Assembly (NCBI GenBank): GCA_035236585.1
Contig: CP141132.1
Location: 51,587,880 to 51,651,879, forward strand
DNA length: 64,000 nucleotides
From: Warburgia ugandensis
Lineage: Eukaryota > Streptophyta > Magnoliopsida > Canellales > Canellaceae
Direction of reading: 5' to 3'
The notes under the pieces: generated by a model
Databases searched by the model: none
Told to the model about the DNA's origin: nothing
Seen by the model: only the letters and a program-made list of their open reading frames with translations
Position numbers and translations under genes: made by a program
In this document: piece after piece, positions 11,681 to 23,385 of the stretch
Layout: each line of letters starts with the position of its first letter
Position numbering within the stretch: the first letter of the stretch is position 1

Positions 11681-13829
11681 TGTTAAGAGTTTAATTTTGG
11701 CCAAATTATCCCTAATTTAGCATTCAATTAGATCATCTAACCAATCAAATTTGTAATTTTTAGCTTGATTTTGACTATAGCTCTAATTGATCATCAAGTC
11801 ATTAATTTTTCAAAATCAATAGTTAGATGATCATTAGAGCTTATTAGATAATTAATATATAGTTTAGATGACTTTAATTTAGTATTTTCTTTTCTAGATT
11901 AACCAAAAGAGGCATGGATGGCTCAGATTAAATTTCAACGATGCATATTATCTTAAAGGGCAATAAAAAAAGTTGTGATATTTTACTAATTGGGAATTAA
12001 ACTACAAAAGCAAGCATGCTAGGAGGGAAAATGGAAAGCTGCAACAAAAGAAAGGAAGGTGGGGAAGTTTCCAAAGTGAAGGGGGGAACCAAATTAGAAG
12101 GAAAAGAAATTTATAAGAGAAAAGAGGCAGCCCATTCCCTTTCCTTTCCTTTCCTTTCCTTTCCTTTACTGTTCTCTTCTCATCCCTCTCTCTTCAAGTC
12201 TACCCTTGGCTGAATCATAGGAGGCAGCCAAACCAAACCCCTATCTTTGCTCTCCCTCTTCTTCTTCTTCTCTTTCTCTCTTGTGTTCTACTTCCCCTCA
12301 CCTCTACTCCCTTCTCCTTTCTCTCTATTTTACACTACCCCTTTCTATCTCTTTCTCTCTCCCTAATCTCTCCTTCTTCTCCCACACTAATCTGCATCAA
12401 CCCAAATTGCTTCTCCTCTATTCACTCCTAGCCAGTCTTTCTTCTCTAGCCCAGATCACCACTTCACCTCCTCTCTCTACCACACAGCACATCTCCTTCA
12501 CTTTGGCATCAATTTTTCCTTGTCCGAACTTTTCTCCCTACCACCAAACACACCTGACATGCAGCCATAGCTCCATCTCAACTCTACTTCCTCGGCATCG
12601 TCTGCACCATTCATCGGCAATGCTTGAACCTAGTCACCATCCCGTCTGCGTAGTCAACCCTATTCAACTACACTAGTCATTGCCAATCCATCATGCATCC
12701 ACTGCCTAGATTTCACTGTGCCACACCAATCCAGCCTCTGCTCTCTATGGCGATCACCTCTATTTCTACCCAACAGTACCACCCTTCTACCGACAGTCAC
12801 CCTCTCTGTCGGGTCCTCCATTCTTCTCCACACAGCATGGCTAGCCCCTCTTCTATTTTTCCTTCCTTCACCTCCGTCTAATTCCTTCACTGGCCCCAGT
12901 ATCCTAGCTCCATTGGCCTGATCTTCATCGTGCCACACTAGTTCCTAGCTCATACATCTCCTCTCCCCTCTTTCCCAACTTCTCCTTTGTCTGTTCCTAT
13001 CTCCACCTGACGACCCAGCACCACTAGCATCTTCTACTTTACTTGCACCAAGCCATCATCTTCCACCAGTCGCATCCTTCTCCAACAATCCCTCCTTCTC
13101 TGGCTTCCTCTCCCACTCCACCAGGTTCCCAGTTTCCTTTTTTGTTTTTAATTTCATTTTTATCTTGATTCCCTGTCTAGTCCAGTTTTGTTTAATCTAT
13201 ATTATGCTTATACAGGAATTGCTCAATCCAAATCAGATCAATTAAGGCTTAACTCAATCAATGGGTTAGCCTTAATCAACCAAGAATTCTCAATATCTTC
13301 TCTATTTTAGATTAGATTTTCAATTAACTTTTAGACATCATTCTTAGGACATCCCTTACCTTAATTAATGTCTTTGATCTTTAATCTGATATCCATAACT
13401 TGATCTAGACCATCCAAATCCTAAAATTACCATTTATTCTAGATCTTTAAGATTTTGAGGAATCTGACCAATCCAACCATTAGATCATTAATCAAGGACA
13501 TATGAAAGTGTTGATGAAGGCTGATCCACTTTCAAATGAAAATTTGTAGAAATTGATGATAAGCAGTCTAAGGAAGTGAAATTTTCTTATTTTTTCAGTT
13601 AAATTTCTATTTTCTTTGGATTAGACCCTGTAATTACATTGATTAAACACATCTAAAGTCTAATTTCTCTTTTTATTAATTTTTTATTTAATTTCAATTT
13701 TTAAATAATTAAATTTTATTAAAGCTCCAAATTTGTAAATCGAGTTCTTATGGGATCAACCCTTACTTGCACATGCTATACCACAATAGCCTGTGAAATT
13801 GCAGTTAAACGATAATGGATTCCACAAGG
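11681..13829 (+). repeat. 3' LTR of element D (LTR type 3)
   Basis: Begins TGTTAAGAGTTTAATTTTGG and aligns by eye with the LTRs at 39,625-41,225 and 42,875-44,390. 12,130-13,140 is strongly pyrimidine-rich on this strand, including CCTTT repeats, and produces Ser/Pro/Leu-rich frames in several registers, which I do not call genes. The 3' edge is blurred between about 13,815 and 13,829 next to the solo LTR insertion. Confidence 0.8.
12138..12167. repeat. (CCTTT)6 microsatellite
   Basis: Six perfect CCTTT units within the pyrimidine-rich part of the element D LTR; not seen in the sister LTRs at 39,625 and 42,875. Confidence 0.95.
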
Positions 13830-13834
13830 CTATG

Positions 13835-16536
13835 TGTGAAGACCCGGGTTTTCCCATGCATTTTTAAATGCAATACCTAATTTCCTAAGGCGGGATGCAT
13901 CCCTATTTGAAAACCATTTCATAGAAACCATGCAATGCAGCGGAAAACTTTTTAGTTTTAAACTCATTTTGAAAACCCCGAGTGTCATTTGCTTTCACAA
14001 CGTCCAAGGTAGTTTTTGAAAAACTTCAGAAAATCATAAATGTTTTTCCCCAAGTCTATCCAGTCACAGCACACAACCCAACTATAATTAAATACATGTC
14101 CAAAGGGTAGAGAGTTTACTCACATGTATAGTTATCTCCTTTGTTTATGCACTTGCTCATAGCACTAACATAGATGTCCTCTACTCGTGGATGGAATCAT
14201 CCTGAAAAATGTTAAGGATAGGGTGAGTATACACTATACTCAGTAGGAGTCTATCACTACTAGTTTTATAATGCGTGCGATGTTTAAAACCATGTGCTCA
14301 TAAAAAAATATGCATGTTGTTCTAATAATCATGTTCAATATCAATATTAAAAGCCACTGTCAAACCGGAATACTGTCAACTTAAAGAAATATCATAATCC
14401 TAGTCAAAAGTAATCATATATCATAAAAATATGCATCAGATGCTCAACTGAATCCAACTCATGGATATCTATCATGGTATGGTCGACCAACCTTATATCA
14501 TGCCATATGCAATGCACATAAATCCACAAAACCATAGGGTCCCACTATGCCCACGACCTCACGTCGTGTGGTCCCCGGGTACCTAGGGACATAGGATCAT
14601 ATACCTCCACGGGGCATATAACACTTATTCGTCATAAATCATGCAATTTATGAAATCGGTTGCAAAACATGCATGCAATGCTAGTCTCGCATTCAAAGTC
14701 ATAACCTTGCCTAGAATCCTGACAGCCTAGAAGCCAGCCAGCCTAGAAGCCTGCTAGCCTAGAAGCTTGTCAGCTCTCTTTGGCCCGCCCTTATCAACCC
14801 CCCCTCATCGGCCCGCCCTCATCAGCCCGTCCTCATCGGCTAAGGCTACACTTATCATGCAGACAAGCAAAAACCTCTTTTCAAAACTAGTCCTCTTAGG
14901 GTCCCTCACAACTGCCTGGCCCTCGGCACTCCAGCGTCTTTCGGAAACCCTCAAGGACATGCAATCTTTGCAAGCACTTAAATCATGCAATGTATGCACT
15001 TGTTTACAAAACATATATGTGCACAATGTGTATGCAATTATTTCAAAACATGGCTATGTACAAAGCATTTATCATGCATGCTGAATTAAGTCATGCAAAT
15101 CAAGTCATATATTTAAAACATATGTTCTCAAAATAATAATAGTTCTTTTAAAAGAATCTAATAGTGATAGAGCACCTACCTGACTAGGTCGCGTTAACCC
15201 TTTTGTCCTCGTACGCTCCTAAACATGGTTTGGGGACTCAAGGTTAGTTTAGCCTATCTTTTATGGGTTTAGAGTAGTTGGGTCTTATTACTTAGGCATT
15301 AAGGGTCCATCCCTATGCCTATGGGTGTCCTAAGGTCCTAATTGGGCCTTGGTATCCTCAGTTTTCCAAAGTTCTAGTGGCCACGCGCCACCATCATATT
15401 CTAAGGGACATGCCCTCTTTTTATTGGGCCTTGATAAGGGATTTTATAGTTTGGATGTGTCTGTGTCGTCGATACGGACTCAATGCCTTTTGCGGCACCT
15501 CAATTGGAGCTCTAGATCTCAAGTTATAAGCATTTTAGTGTTGTATGTACATAGAGTCTTTAAAGACAAAAAGTCAGAATGCTAGGGTGCTGCGCGTCAG
15601 CGTCATGCGCCCTGGCTTCCTTAACAAAAAAAAACGACGCCTTTTCTATCGTGCTACATGTCTGCGGAGTGCGCCTCAGCGGGCGCATCTGCAGACGCGC
15701 ACGATACCTCTGCCCGTCTGTCCCTTTAGTGGGCGCGTCCCTGGATGCGCCCATTTGGTTTTTCAAACGGACGTCGACGCAGGTCTACGTGGGACGTTCC
15801 TATTGGATCGTCCCACCCGTTAGTGACCTGGGTCATCCTCAAGTCACCTTGGTTTGACCCTATCGAACCAGTGCGGCCCTGGGGACGTCCCAGGGTCCTT
15901 GGTGGCTCTCCCAGGCTCCGTTTTACATGGTTTTTCATGCAAAAACTTAGGGGAATTGAGCCTAGGACTATGGGTGAGATGGGTTTGGGGAGTTTTAGAG
16001 CATACCTGCTTCATGGCTGGTTTTCTCTCCTCGTTTTTTCCTCTTGGTCACTACTCCGCGATGGGTTTTCTCCAAGGTTTTGGGCTGCCATTAGAGGCAC
16101 GCAAGAGTTCTATTTATAGGGCTTTTAAAGAGGGTTTTGGAGGGGTTCTAACCGCCTTTGAATGGCGGTGGAGAAACCTCCAGAATGGAGGTGGTTTATC
16201 CTTGAAACACCGCCGTTCTAGAAGCCTCTAGGAGGTTGAAGACGATGGGGTGCCCGTATCAAAATGGGCACCTGTGTTTTTCAGGTTAAGTCGTTTTTGT
16301 GAATTTTACAATTTTGCCCCTGAACTTCAAAGGGCCATATCTTGCTCATTTTAACTCCGTTTTGGGTGATTTTGGTCTTGTTGGATTCCTTTTTCTGAGA
16401 CACATCTAATGGAACCACTTTTAGGACCAAATTACAAGGTTTAGTCAAGAAAACTAGTAAAATGACCAAAATGCCCTTTTCTTTAAAACTAAACTTTTCA
16501 TGGGATTTTAATATTACAAAAATTGGGGTCATTACA
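13835..16536 (-). mobile_element. Solo LTR, 2.7 kb, probable chromovirus (Del/Tekay-like) Ty3/gypsy
   Basis: On the minus strand the unit starts TGTAATGACCCCAATTTTTG at 16,536 and ends CCCGGGTCTTCACA at 13,835. It is flanked by a perfect 5-bp target-site duplication, CTATG, at 13,830-13,834 and 16,537-16,541. No primer site, polypurine tract or coding region lies between the ends, so a single recombined LTR is the simplest reading. A TATA-like site lies about 420 bp from the minus-strand start. Its starting word is shared with the 5.15-kb LTR at 49,387. Assignment to the chromovirus lineage rests on general LTR style and is only probable. The zone at 15,580-15,950 is notably GC-rich compared with its surroundings. 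Confidence 0.85.
16111..16120 (-). promoter_or_regulatory. TATA-like box of the 2.7-kb solo LTR
   Basis: Minus strand CCTATAAATA, about 420 bp downstream of the LTR start. Position and wording fit an LTR promoter; no expression evidence is available. Confidence 0.5.
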
Positions 16537-16541
16537 CTATG

Positions 16542-17431
16542 GTAGAAGTCTTTTCAAGATATCAGAAAGCACATAATGTAGTGATCTAGTCATGAGCATG
16601 ATATGTCCCAAGTTTTGCGTTATTAGAGTTTATGGTGTGATTTAGATCCATATGAATATATGGTGAAGAATTATTGGTATGAGTATTACCATATTACATA
16701 TGAGTACATGTTTTATTTGATTTGATATGTTGATTTGATGATGTGAGATATCCACATGCTAATGATATGATAGATCATATGCTTACTATGTGATTGATTT
16801 ATATGATGTTGAGATGATATTTTGATAAACAAGAGAATGACTTTGGTAAGGAGTCATTGTTTCAAATTGATGTTATGATTTTAAATCTTATGTGTACTAT
16901 TTGTCACATTTTGAGCAATTCTAGTTTATCTACCAAGTATTTGTAGAAATACTCAACTACCAAAAATTTCAAATCCACAAGGGAAAGCCAAGGTTGAGGA
17001 GTGACCTAGCATACTTGAGATGAGGACTTGGAGAAAGTGAGAAGAAGTCTCACTTAGACCTTCTTTCTAAATTCAAACTCTTATCTATGTTAAACTCATG
17101 GTAAACGTAGATAGTATGTGGCAGATGTTAACTTTACATAGATGGTACATGAATTATGATGGACAGACCATAGGATATGCTTTTGACATTATGATTATGT
17201 TTTTGGGGTTGAGACATGGCCAAATTTCTATTCATGCTTATTAGATGAGATTGGGATTTATGGTGGTTGATGGTTTTTATGGAATGGATAATTTATTGTC
17301 ATTATTGATATCATTATTTTATTTTTTTTACTCATGTCTTATCATTGTTTTTATATAGGATCCAAGGCTTTGAAGTTTTGAATTTTGTGGAATTACTCTC
17401 ATTTATGGAACTTTAAAAACCTGAGGTGTCA
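16542..17431 (+). repeat. Degenerate 3' part of a chromovirus-like LTR
   Basis: AT-rich sequence with features of the R/U5 part of Del/Tekay-like LTRs: a small perfect hairpin AGTATTT-GTAG-AAATACT at 16,936-16,953 after ACCAAG, and a 3' end near GAGGTGTCATA at about 17,431. The hairpin sits in the same context (ACCAAG...) as the larger one at 54,074 in the 5.15-kb LTR. No coding region seen. Lineage tentative. Confidence 0.45.
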
Positions 17432-17939
17432 TAATTACTGATGCATGGATTTGACCTAAGGACAAGTGACCTAAGAAAGTGGGGAGCTTGTATGTCAATA
17501 CATGACATGACCATGCATTTAAAATTATATAGATGTTTAGGAGTAAACTTTTGGAGGAAAATGGAACTTTGACTTAACAAGATGGCTTCCGATGGAAGGA
17601 GCATGGCTCCATTGCAGTTAACTCTTTTTACAAAACATGGAGGCTGAAGCCCTTTTGGCAGACACATTGACTAGGTGATGCTAGAACCTCTAAGACATTC
17701 TAGTTTTCACAAATTGACATCAAGGGGAATGGGGATAATTCTCACTTAGATTGCAAATACTACTAACCCTATCTTGAGTCGCTGATTAGACTCAAAGGGA
17801 AGAATAAGCTATTTGACAGTCATGAGTGTATTACATATTTAAATTACCCATTTCTAAGTTGTGGTAGTACAACTTGCTCTAGGTTAACATTTGTACTTTT
17901 GTGGATCTATAAGTTGTTGGACTATTATGCATTTAAAAA
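17432..17939. other. Unassigned AT-rich stretch, no gene seen
   Basis: No repeat relation, protein frame or RNA gene could be recognised in these 508 bp. An 84-codon minus-strand frame at 17,413-17,667 resembles nothing I know and is probably chance. Confidence 0.5.
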
Positions 17940-18480
17940 AAAATTGCAAGTGCACCACCCTATTATAACATAGATTGTGCAAGTGCTAGTCAACCTACAG
18001 AGACTATTAATACATAGATGTAATTAAAGTCTATTTTAAACACTTTAAGTAAGCCAAAATTTTAATTAATTCTTAAAATTATTATAAATAAAGGAAGCTT
18101 GCTAAAAGTTATGAAATCACTATGTAATGTCATAATTTTAAAAAAATTTACCAATTTTTAATGCAGAAAGTAGTGAAAATTTCCTAAGTTTTGAAAAACT
18201 ATCAAAGTGATAGTATACAAGTATTTTGTAAAATTCTTTGACTTCATACTAGGTGTTACTATCAAAACTTCGGCATATATGTAAAATAATCATAATCTAG
18301 CCTAATGATGGTTAGAAGTACATGCCATAAGATTATTACTAGTCACAAGAAGAGTCACACATCCATTTAAATTTATAAACAGTCCATAGAGCAAGAATTT
18401 ACATCAGTTTTGTCAAAAAATAAGTTATATACAACTCATATTTAATTCCTAGACTTGGAATCTATCAAATGAATGCACAA
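17940..18480 (-). repeat. Degenerate LTR 3' portion of Tat/Athila type, minus strand
   Basis: Read on the minus strand, this ends with the pattern AGTCTCTGTAGGTTGAC ... TTGCACAATCTATGTTATAATAGGG ... GTGCACTTGCAA split over 17,943-18,030, which is the standard 3' terminus of Tat/Athila LTRs (compare 41,156-41,215 on the plus strand). The upstream limit is unclear. Strongly decayed. Confidence 0.5.
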
Positions 18481-18936
18481 AAATGGTCTTCATCACACAT
18501 CTAAACTAAACCTAGTACTTTTGTTCCGCCTATCACTTGTGCTTGAACTCCTTAGGTTATTACCTAAAATGTTGGTTGTAGGGTGTGAGCAACAACTACT
18601 TAGTTCAAAAGACCCTAATACAAACTAGCCAACAAAAGTAAGCATTCAATTTACATCCATAAGTAAATGTGATACCTAGGCCCAAGATAGGCTTAGGTTT
18701 CATTTTTCATAAAAATCCCATTTACTATGTCCAAATGAAATTTAATATGGTGTGAGATGTAAATTATAAGGAAACTTACAAACTCAAGTCATGCAGAATC
18801 CATAAATAAATAAATCATCGATACAGTAAAACTCCCAATAGTTGAGTACATCATGTGTACCATCCTCTATCCATAAGAAATATGAACCCATGTCACCATG
18901 GTAAAATTGGTCAATCATAAAACTATGATAGCATAT
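18481..18936 (-). repeat. Degenerate chromovirus-like LTR, left half (split by element A)
   Basis: On the minus strand this reads like the R/U5 side of a Del/Tekay-type LTR (TTACCATGGTGACATGGG, then TTGTTGCTCACACCC and a TTTTAGGTAATAACC word). It stops at the target-site duplication of element A at 18,937 and probably continues at 32,407. Lineage tentative. Confidence 0.45.
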
Positions 18937-18941
18937 AGTCA

Positions 18942-21900
18942 TGATAAGTGTCTAATTTTGCATAAAAACTACCCAATTAGTTATTCATGTGTTATAACTT
19001 ATAGGTTAAATTAAGGTTTTTGATTAAAATTTGTAACGCATGCATTTTTAACGTAATGGCTCAAAAATTTGACATTTTGTAGGTCTAGCAAATAAACCAA
19101 GGTAAATTATGTGATTAATCATATTTTTTTAAGATTTAATTAGAGTTTTTTAACTTTGTATAAGAAGTGAGATGGTGATCCAATGGCTGTGATCAATCGA
19201 GATGAAAATTGAACATCAAGCCAAAGCCTAAAAGTCATCAATCAAAAATGAGATCAAGGTCAAGATCATTTTTAGGATGAGAAATGGATGCAACTAGAGG
19301 AGGCAAAGGTGGCTAACCCATGCACAAACCATGCAAAGTCCACCACCATTGCATGGGTTACACTTAAACCATTTAGACATATTCAAGCTATGAAAAAGAT
19401 AACAAGTTAAGGAGTTAAGAAGCCCACTAAAGCTAAGAACTGAGCCATAAAGATAACCTAAGAGAGCCATGTAAGCCAACCATGAACTTAAGCCAATAGA
19501 TCCCTCAAAGCCAGATGAGTTAAGTTAAATGGAAAGTCCAATGGCAAAAAGAAGGAGACTCATTAGCCTGCTATATAGCATGAATCAATGAAAAATCAGA
19601 ATCCATAAAAATTCTTCAAAAGACTCTAGAAGGAATTCTAGGGGTCCCTATGAGAATTTGGAAGTCCACCGCTTTGATGAAGCAAAGGATGCTGAATGGA
19701 ATGATTTTGATTATCAATTTATTAGCAAGAAGCCTTCTCCCACTTTTGAATTGTTGAAACAAGAACTTTATGTGAGAGTAAAAGCCCTAAAAGGAGAATT
19801 AGGAATTTTTTTGATAGGTGAATTAGAAGATTGGTGGAAGGCCATGATTGGTGGAGAATTATAAGAATTATCCTTGGGATTTATGGGGATATTTTGAAGA
19901 GAATAAGGGATAATTTATTAGGATAAGGTAGCATATGGACCAATAGAAATAGACCCTTCTATTTTTTATGTTTTTCCAACTTTTTCCTTACTTTCCATGT
20001 CACACCTAAGATGCACCACCAATTTCACCTTTCATTAAAGAGTCCCACCTTTCTAAGACTCCTCCACCTTCATAAACTCTCATTCAAACCACCCAACCAA
20101 TTCCAAATTCTTAGGAAATCACTTAGCCAATCAAATTTACCCATCTCACCTCACTTTCCTAAATTTTCTTAGCTCTCTCTTTCCTGCCATCTTCTATTCT
20201 CTTTCTTACCTCATCACCATCCAACCACTTTCCATAATTGAAGAGTCTCAATGATTTTGAAGGGTGGAGATGCCTCCTAAAAATAAGGTGTCTCCCACCT
20301 ACCTGCATTCCGAAAGGAACCACCTATCCCACCTTCCATCTCTTGTAGAACCTTTGCAACCCACCCATCCTAGCCATCCAATTCCCTCCCCAATTCATCT
20401 CCACCTTACATTTTATTCAAAACATCCTAGAAAACTTGGGAAACAAAATATAAAAGAGGAAAAAGAAATCAAAGAGAAACACTTTTTGGAAGGAAGAAAA
20501 GAATGCCTCCTCCAAAGTGAGGAGGCATCCTTCTCCTTCATCCTCTCTCTCTTACATTTTTCCTTTGAACCATCTTCTATTTTGGGTGTTGTTTTACTTT
20601 CCAAGGTGGGGCTGTTACTTTCTCAATTTTTCCATGCCTAAGCCTTAGGTGTTTGGTTTTTTCTTAAGAGGTTGGTTAGTCCTCTTTACTTCTTCTCATT
20701 GTTTGATCTTACTTCCATTGTACTAGTTAATGCTTTTCAATTCCATTGTTTCCTTTTTTACCTATTGATTAAGATCTAAGGTTGCTTTTTCTCTTGAACT
20801 GACAGCCAAGGGAAGTCACCTTGAATATAATCTTTGTCCTTGGTTTCATTGTTGGGTAGATCTCTTTTAATTTCCTTGATTTCTAGCTTGTTTTTCTTAG
20901 TTTTCTTAGAGTGTTGTCTTTATATTCCATTAGATTTTTCCTATATTCTCAAGTTTGTTGGAAGAGGAATCATTATTAAGATTTGATTTTGAGTTTACTT
21001 TGGGTGAAAGCATGGTGCATACTCTCCAAAATTTTAACCCACTATCCATGTAACTATCTTTAAGGCAGACCAATTAGATAGTTAATGGAATCTCTTTGGT
21101 TGATGGATGATGATCATTGTTTTACATGTTTATCTCATGGTTTAGTAATTAACTTAAAATTAATGTTCCAGCCATTCCAACTAATCCAAACCAACATGGA
21201 ATGAAAACCTTGCATTCGATCTAATGGTTGAATGCATGGTTTTTTGAAGGCCTTTAGGGCTGAAGTTGAGTATTCTTGTTAATGTGCTTCCCAATTGTAG
21301 ATCAATAGTTTAATTACTCATATCAACAAGCATAGAGGACCCTTCTCAAAATCATGTTGAAACCTTGTATGCAACCCATAGTTGGTGCACATGGTTTTGA
21401 GTAAATTTCTAATTAATTGAATTTCAAGCTAGTTCATTCATTCATGTTAGGAAAAAGCATTTGATAAGTGTTTGATTGTTGAACTTGATTAGGTTGTTAA
21501 CATGTTGTTGATTATTTGTTATTTGTTAAAGTTTCATTCTCATGATTTCCATTGTTTCCTTTAGAATTTGCATGACTAGGGAAGTAGTTAATTGGTGCAT
21601 GTTTCCTTAGGTTAATTGCTAAATTTTATGCTTAGGAAACTTGATTTAGGAAAGTTGTTAAAAATGCATTTTTAGAAAGTTTCACTTTAGGAAATTTATT
21701 AATCTAGGAAAGTCATAAAATTAGAAAGTTTTCATTTGGGAAACTTTTATTTTTAGAAAGTGCATTGATTTAGGTAAGTTATTAATTTGTCATGTTTTAA
21801 GTTTTAACATAATTTACATTTTCACATGTTAATCTTCACTATTAGTTTAGGGAAAAACTCATGATCATTGGCTAGATTAGATAATTTAAAGTAGGGATCA

Positions 21901-22000
21901 CTAATATCATAACCATTCAATTCCTCATGGGATCATCATCCTCTTATGAATGACTACAATCAATTCATGCACTTGCAAGTTTAACTTTAAAATCATAACA
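18942..22000 (+). repeat. 5' LTR of element A (LTR type 1)
   Basis: Starts TGATAAGTGTCTAATTTTGC and ends AATCATAACA just before the primer site. It aligns through its length with the 3' LTR pieces at 26,894-27,035 and 29,918-32,401, with LTR G at 62,114 and with the minus-strand solo LTR 27,036-29,917. It is longer than its partner largely because of an insert of about 300 bp at 19,535-19,838. It contains a short coding-like frame only inside that insert. Confidence 0.88.
19535..19838 (+). other. Private insert of about 300 bp in the 5' LTR, with an open frame
   Basis: The related LTRs read straight through this point (GCTAAATGGAAGGTCTGATTGG at about 30,336, and comparable sequence near 62,580 and, inverted, near 29,340), whereas this LTR carries about 300 extra bases. 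A frame is open from 19,592 to 19,864 (90 codons), with an acidic and aromatic composition including the words [13 protein letters not shown] and [18 protein letters not shown]. There is no ATG near its start. The right edge has GATTGGTGGA at 19,829-19,838 repeated at 19,846-19,855. I do not recognise the protein. It may be a captured host exon, another retroelement fragment, or an ancestral segment lost by the sister LTRs. Confidence 0.6.
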
Positions 22001-22006
22001 AGTTTT

Positions 22007-22024
22007 AGACACCATTTTGGGGAG
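22007..22024 (+). other. Primer-binding site of element A (imperfect)
   Basis: The segment ending TTTGGGGAGTCGCAAC lies a few bases after the 5' LTR and aligns with the TGGCGCCGTTGCCGGGG-type site used by the Athila/Tat group, which is usually matched to tRNA-Asp. It is weaker than the site at 36,446. Confidence 0.6.
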
Positions 22025-23385
22025 TCGCAACATTTTGTGTAGTGGACCATGCCTTAGATTATTTACCTCTATTCTAGGTTTAAGGTACATTAGTTTAGTG
22101 TTTTGCATTAGTTTTGCATTTATTTTCTATTTTCCTCATATTGTCCAATTTCTTTAATTTTTATGTGATAAAAATTAGAAAAGGAGTGGTGGCAATCCTG
22201 TGGGACATTGCTTCATCAACATAGATTAGGTCTTTATTTCTTTCCTAGATTAGGATTTAAGTGAAATTGTAGTCAAGCCAATTGTAATTTTAATTGCAAT
22301 GTTATTAATTTTTAAATGGGTTGTAATAATACAGGCCCAAGTGTGGGGTATGATAGCTCACACTTAATCATCATCAGACCTCTCACGTGAGCAATTCTCG
22401 CCCAAATTTTAATTTTTAGGATAAAGTGCATTTAGTGTAATTCTACATTTGTGATGATAGTATAATTCATATAGATTAAGGTCATGAATTTATAACCATT
22501 GCATAATATTTAGGATTGTTGCATTAGTTTAAGCACCTATTTAACAAAGGTTAGCTTGAGCTCGGCTATAAGCTGCATGATTATAGTGTCCCATCTATTA
22601 AGGTGCTTAACCCTTTATTAAGTAGCATATAGTCAGGCATTAGTTAGCTTTTTATTTTGCATTGCATATTTATAGCTTTATGGTAGAATGGAACTAAATG
22701 ATATTAAAGACCCCATAGTAACCCTTATAAGATAAGGACTGAATTTCATCATTAGTTCCTTGGCTCACCTAGGAAGCAACAACCATCCTTGTATGTCATC
22801 CCAACCTTTGAATACTAATTTAAAATCAAGTAGAAAGAGACTTAGGGTATTGAGCTCACAGGACCCTTTTACAAGGACGCGTTCTATCATTTCTCAAGTG
22901 GCTTCTAAGCATTGTGGTTATAGTGGGTGTCTTAAAATCCAAGTGATTTTCCCATGCCTTCCATTGACATAGGTTGAGGTCTAAACATCTCTTGACACGA
23001 GGATTGTATTAATCACTTTAGAGCAAAACCCAATTGGTAAGCCATAGTAAAATCTAGATAAAAGAAGTTGTCTAAATCTATATCTAAGGAGCTACCATCC
23101 TATGCAATAACAAAAGATAAATCAATTCATCTCATTAAAAACATACTAGGATTGGTTGTTCATCATTTAACTTTGGACTAGCAATTAGATTGCGTCATAT
23201 AGTTAGGGTTTTTTTTAAAAATGGCGATAAAAAGAGAGTGAGAGAAAGTACTCTTTCATTGTATATAATAATTTATTTTGTTGTATATAAAGTGGAGTGC
23301 AATGGCCTATTAAGGAGGGGATACAAAACCATCATGTTACTATTTTATTCAATAGCCATTATCTCATGACAATAAGTAAGAGACC
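22025..23385 (+). other. 5' leader of element A
   Basis: Non-coding leader, related by eye to 36,464-37,740. Shared words include AAAAGGAGTGG(T/C)(G/A)GCAATCC, AAGTGTGGGGTATG and TCATCATCAGAC. 22,735-23,100 also resembles 51,930-52,290 inside the 5.15-kb solo LTR. A 70-codon frame at 22,760-22,972 falls in this conserved non-coding module and is not called a gene. Confidence 0.7.

Larger units (their letters stand above)
10602..13829 (+). mobile_element. Athila-like fragment D: 3' UTR plus 3' LTR (Ty3/gypsy fossil)
   Basis: From 10,602 the sequence changes abruptly from satellite to a segment closely related to 41,806-42,874, then to an LTR at 11,681 that matches the LTRs at 39,625 and 42,875. 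Parts in order: 3' UTR 10,602-11,664, purine-rich tract 11,665-11,680, LTR 11,681 to about 13,815-13,829. No coding part of the element is present, so this is only its downstream end. The LTR carries a long pyrimidine-rich zone and a 3' end of the GATCAACC...TTGCACA...CTACAATAGCC kind typical of the Athila/Tat group. It looks older than the copy at 39,625-44,390. Confidence 0.85.

Noticed and set aside
12281-12938. Ser/Leu/Pro-rich frames of up to 131 codons
   Set aside because: They lie in the pyrimidine-rich zone of an LTR, occur in several frames and on both strands, and have no counterpart maintained in the sister LTRs.
14767-16231. Overlapping frames of 70-125 codons in GC-richer sequence
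   Set aside because: Inside the 2.7-kb solo LTR. Three or more registers are open together because of the higher GC content, and no domain is recognised.
19535-19838. MITE or other DNA transposon as source of the private insert
   Set aside because: No terminal inverted repeats and no clear flanking duplication; the open frame also argues against a MITE.
22760-22972. 70-codon frame in the leader of element A
   Set aside because: It lies in a module conserved as DNA with the leader of B, where the frame is not kept.
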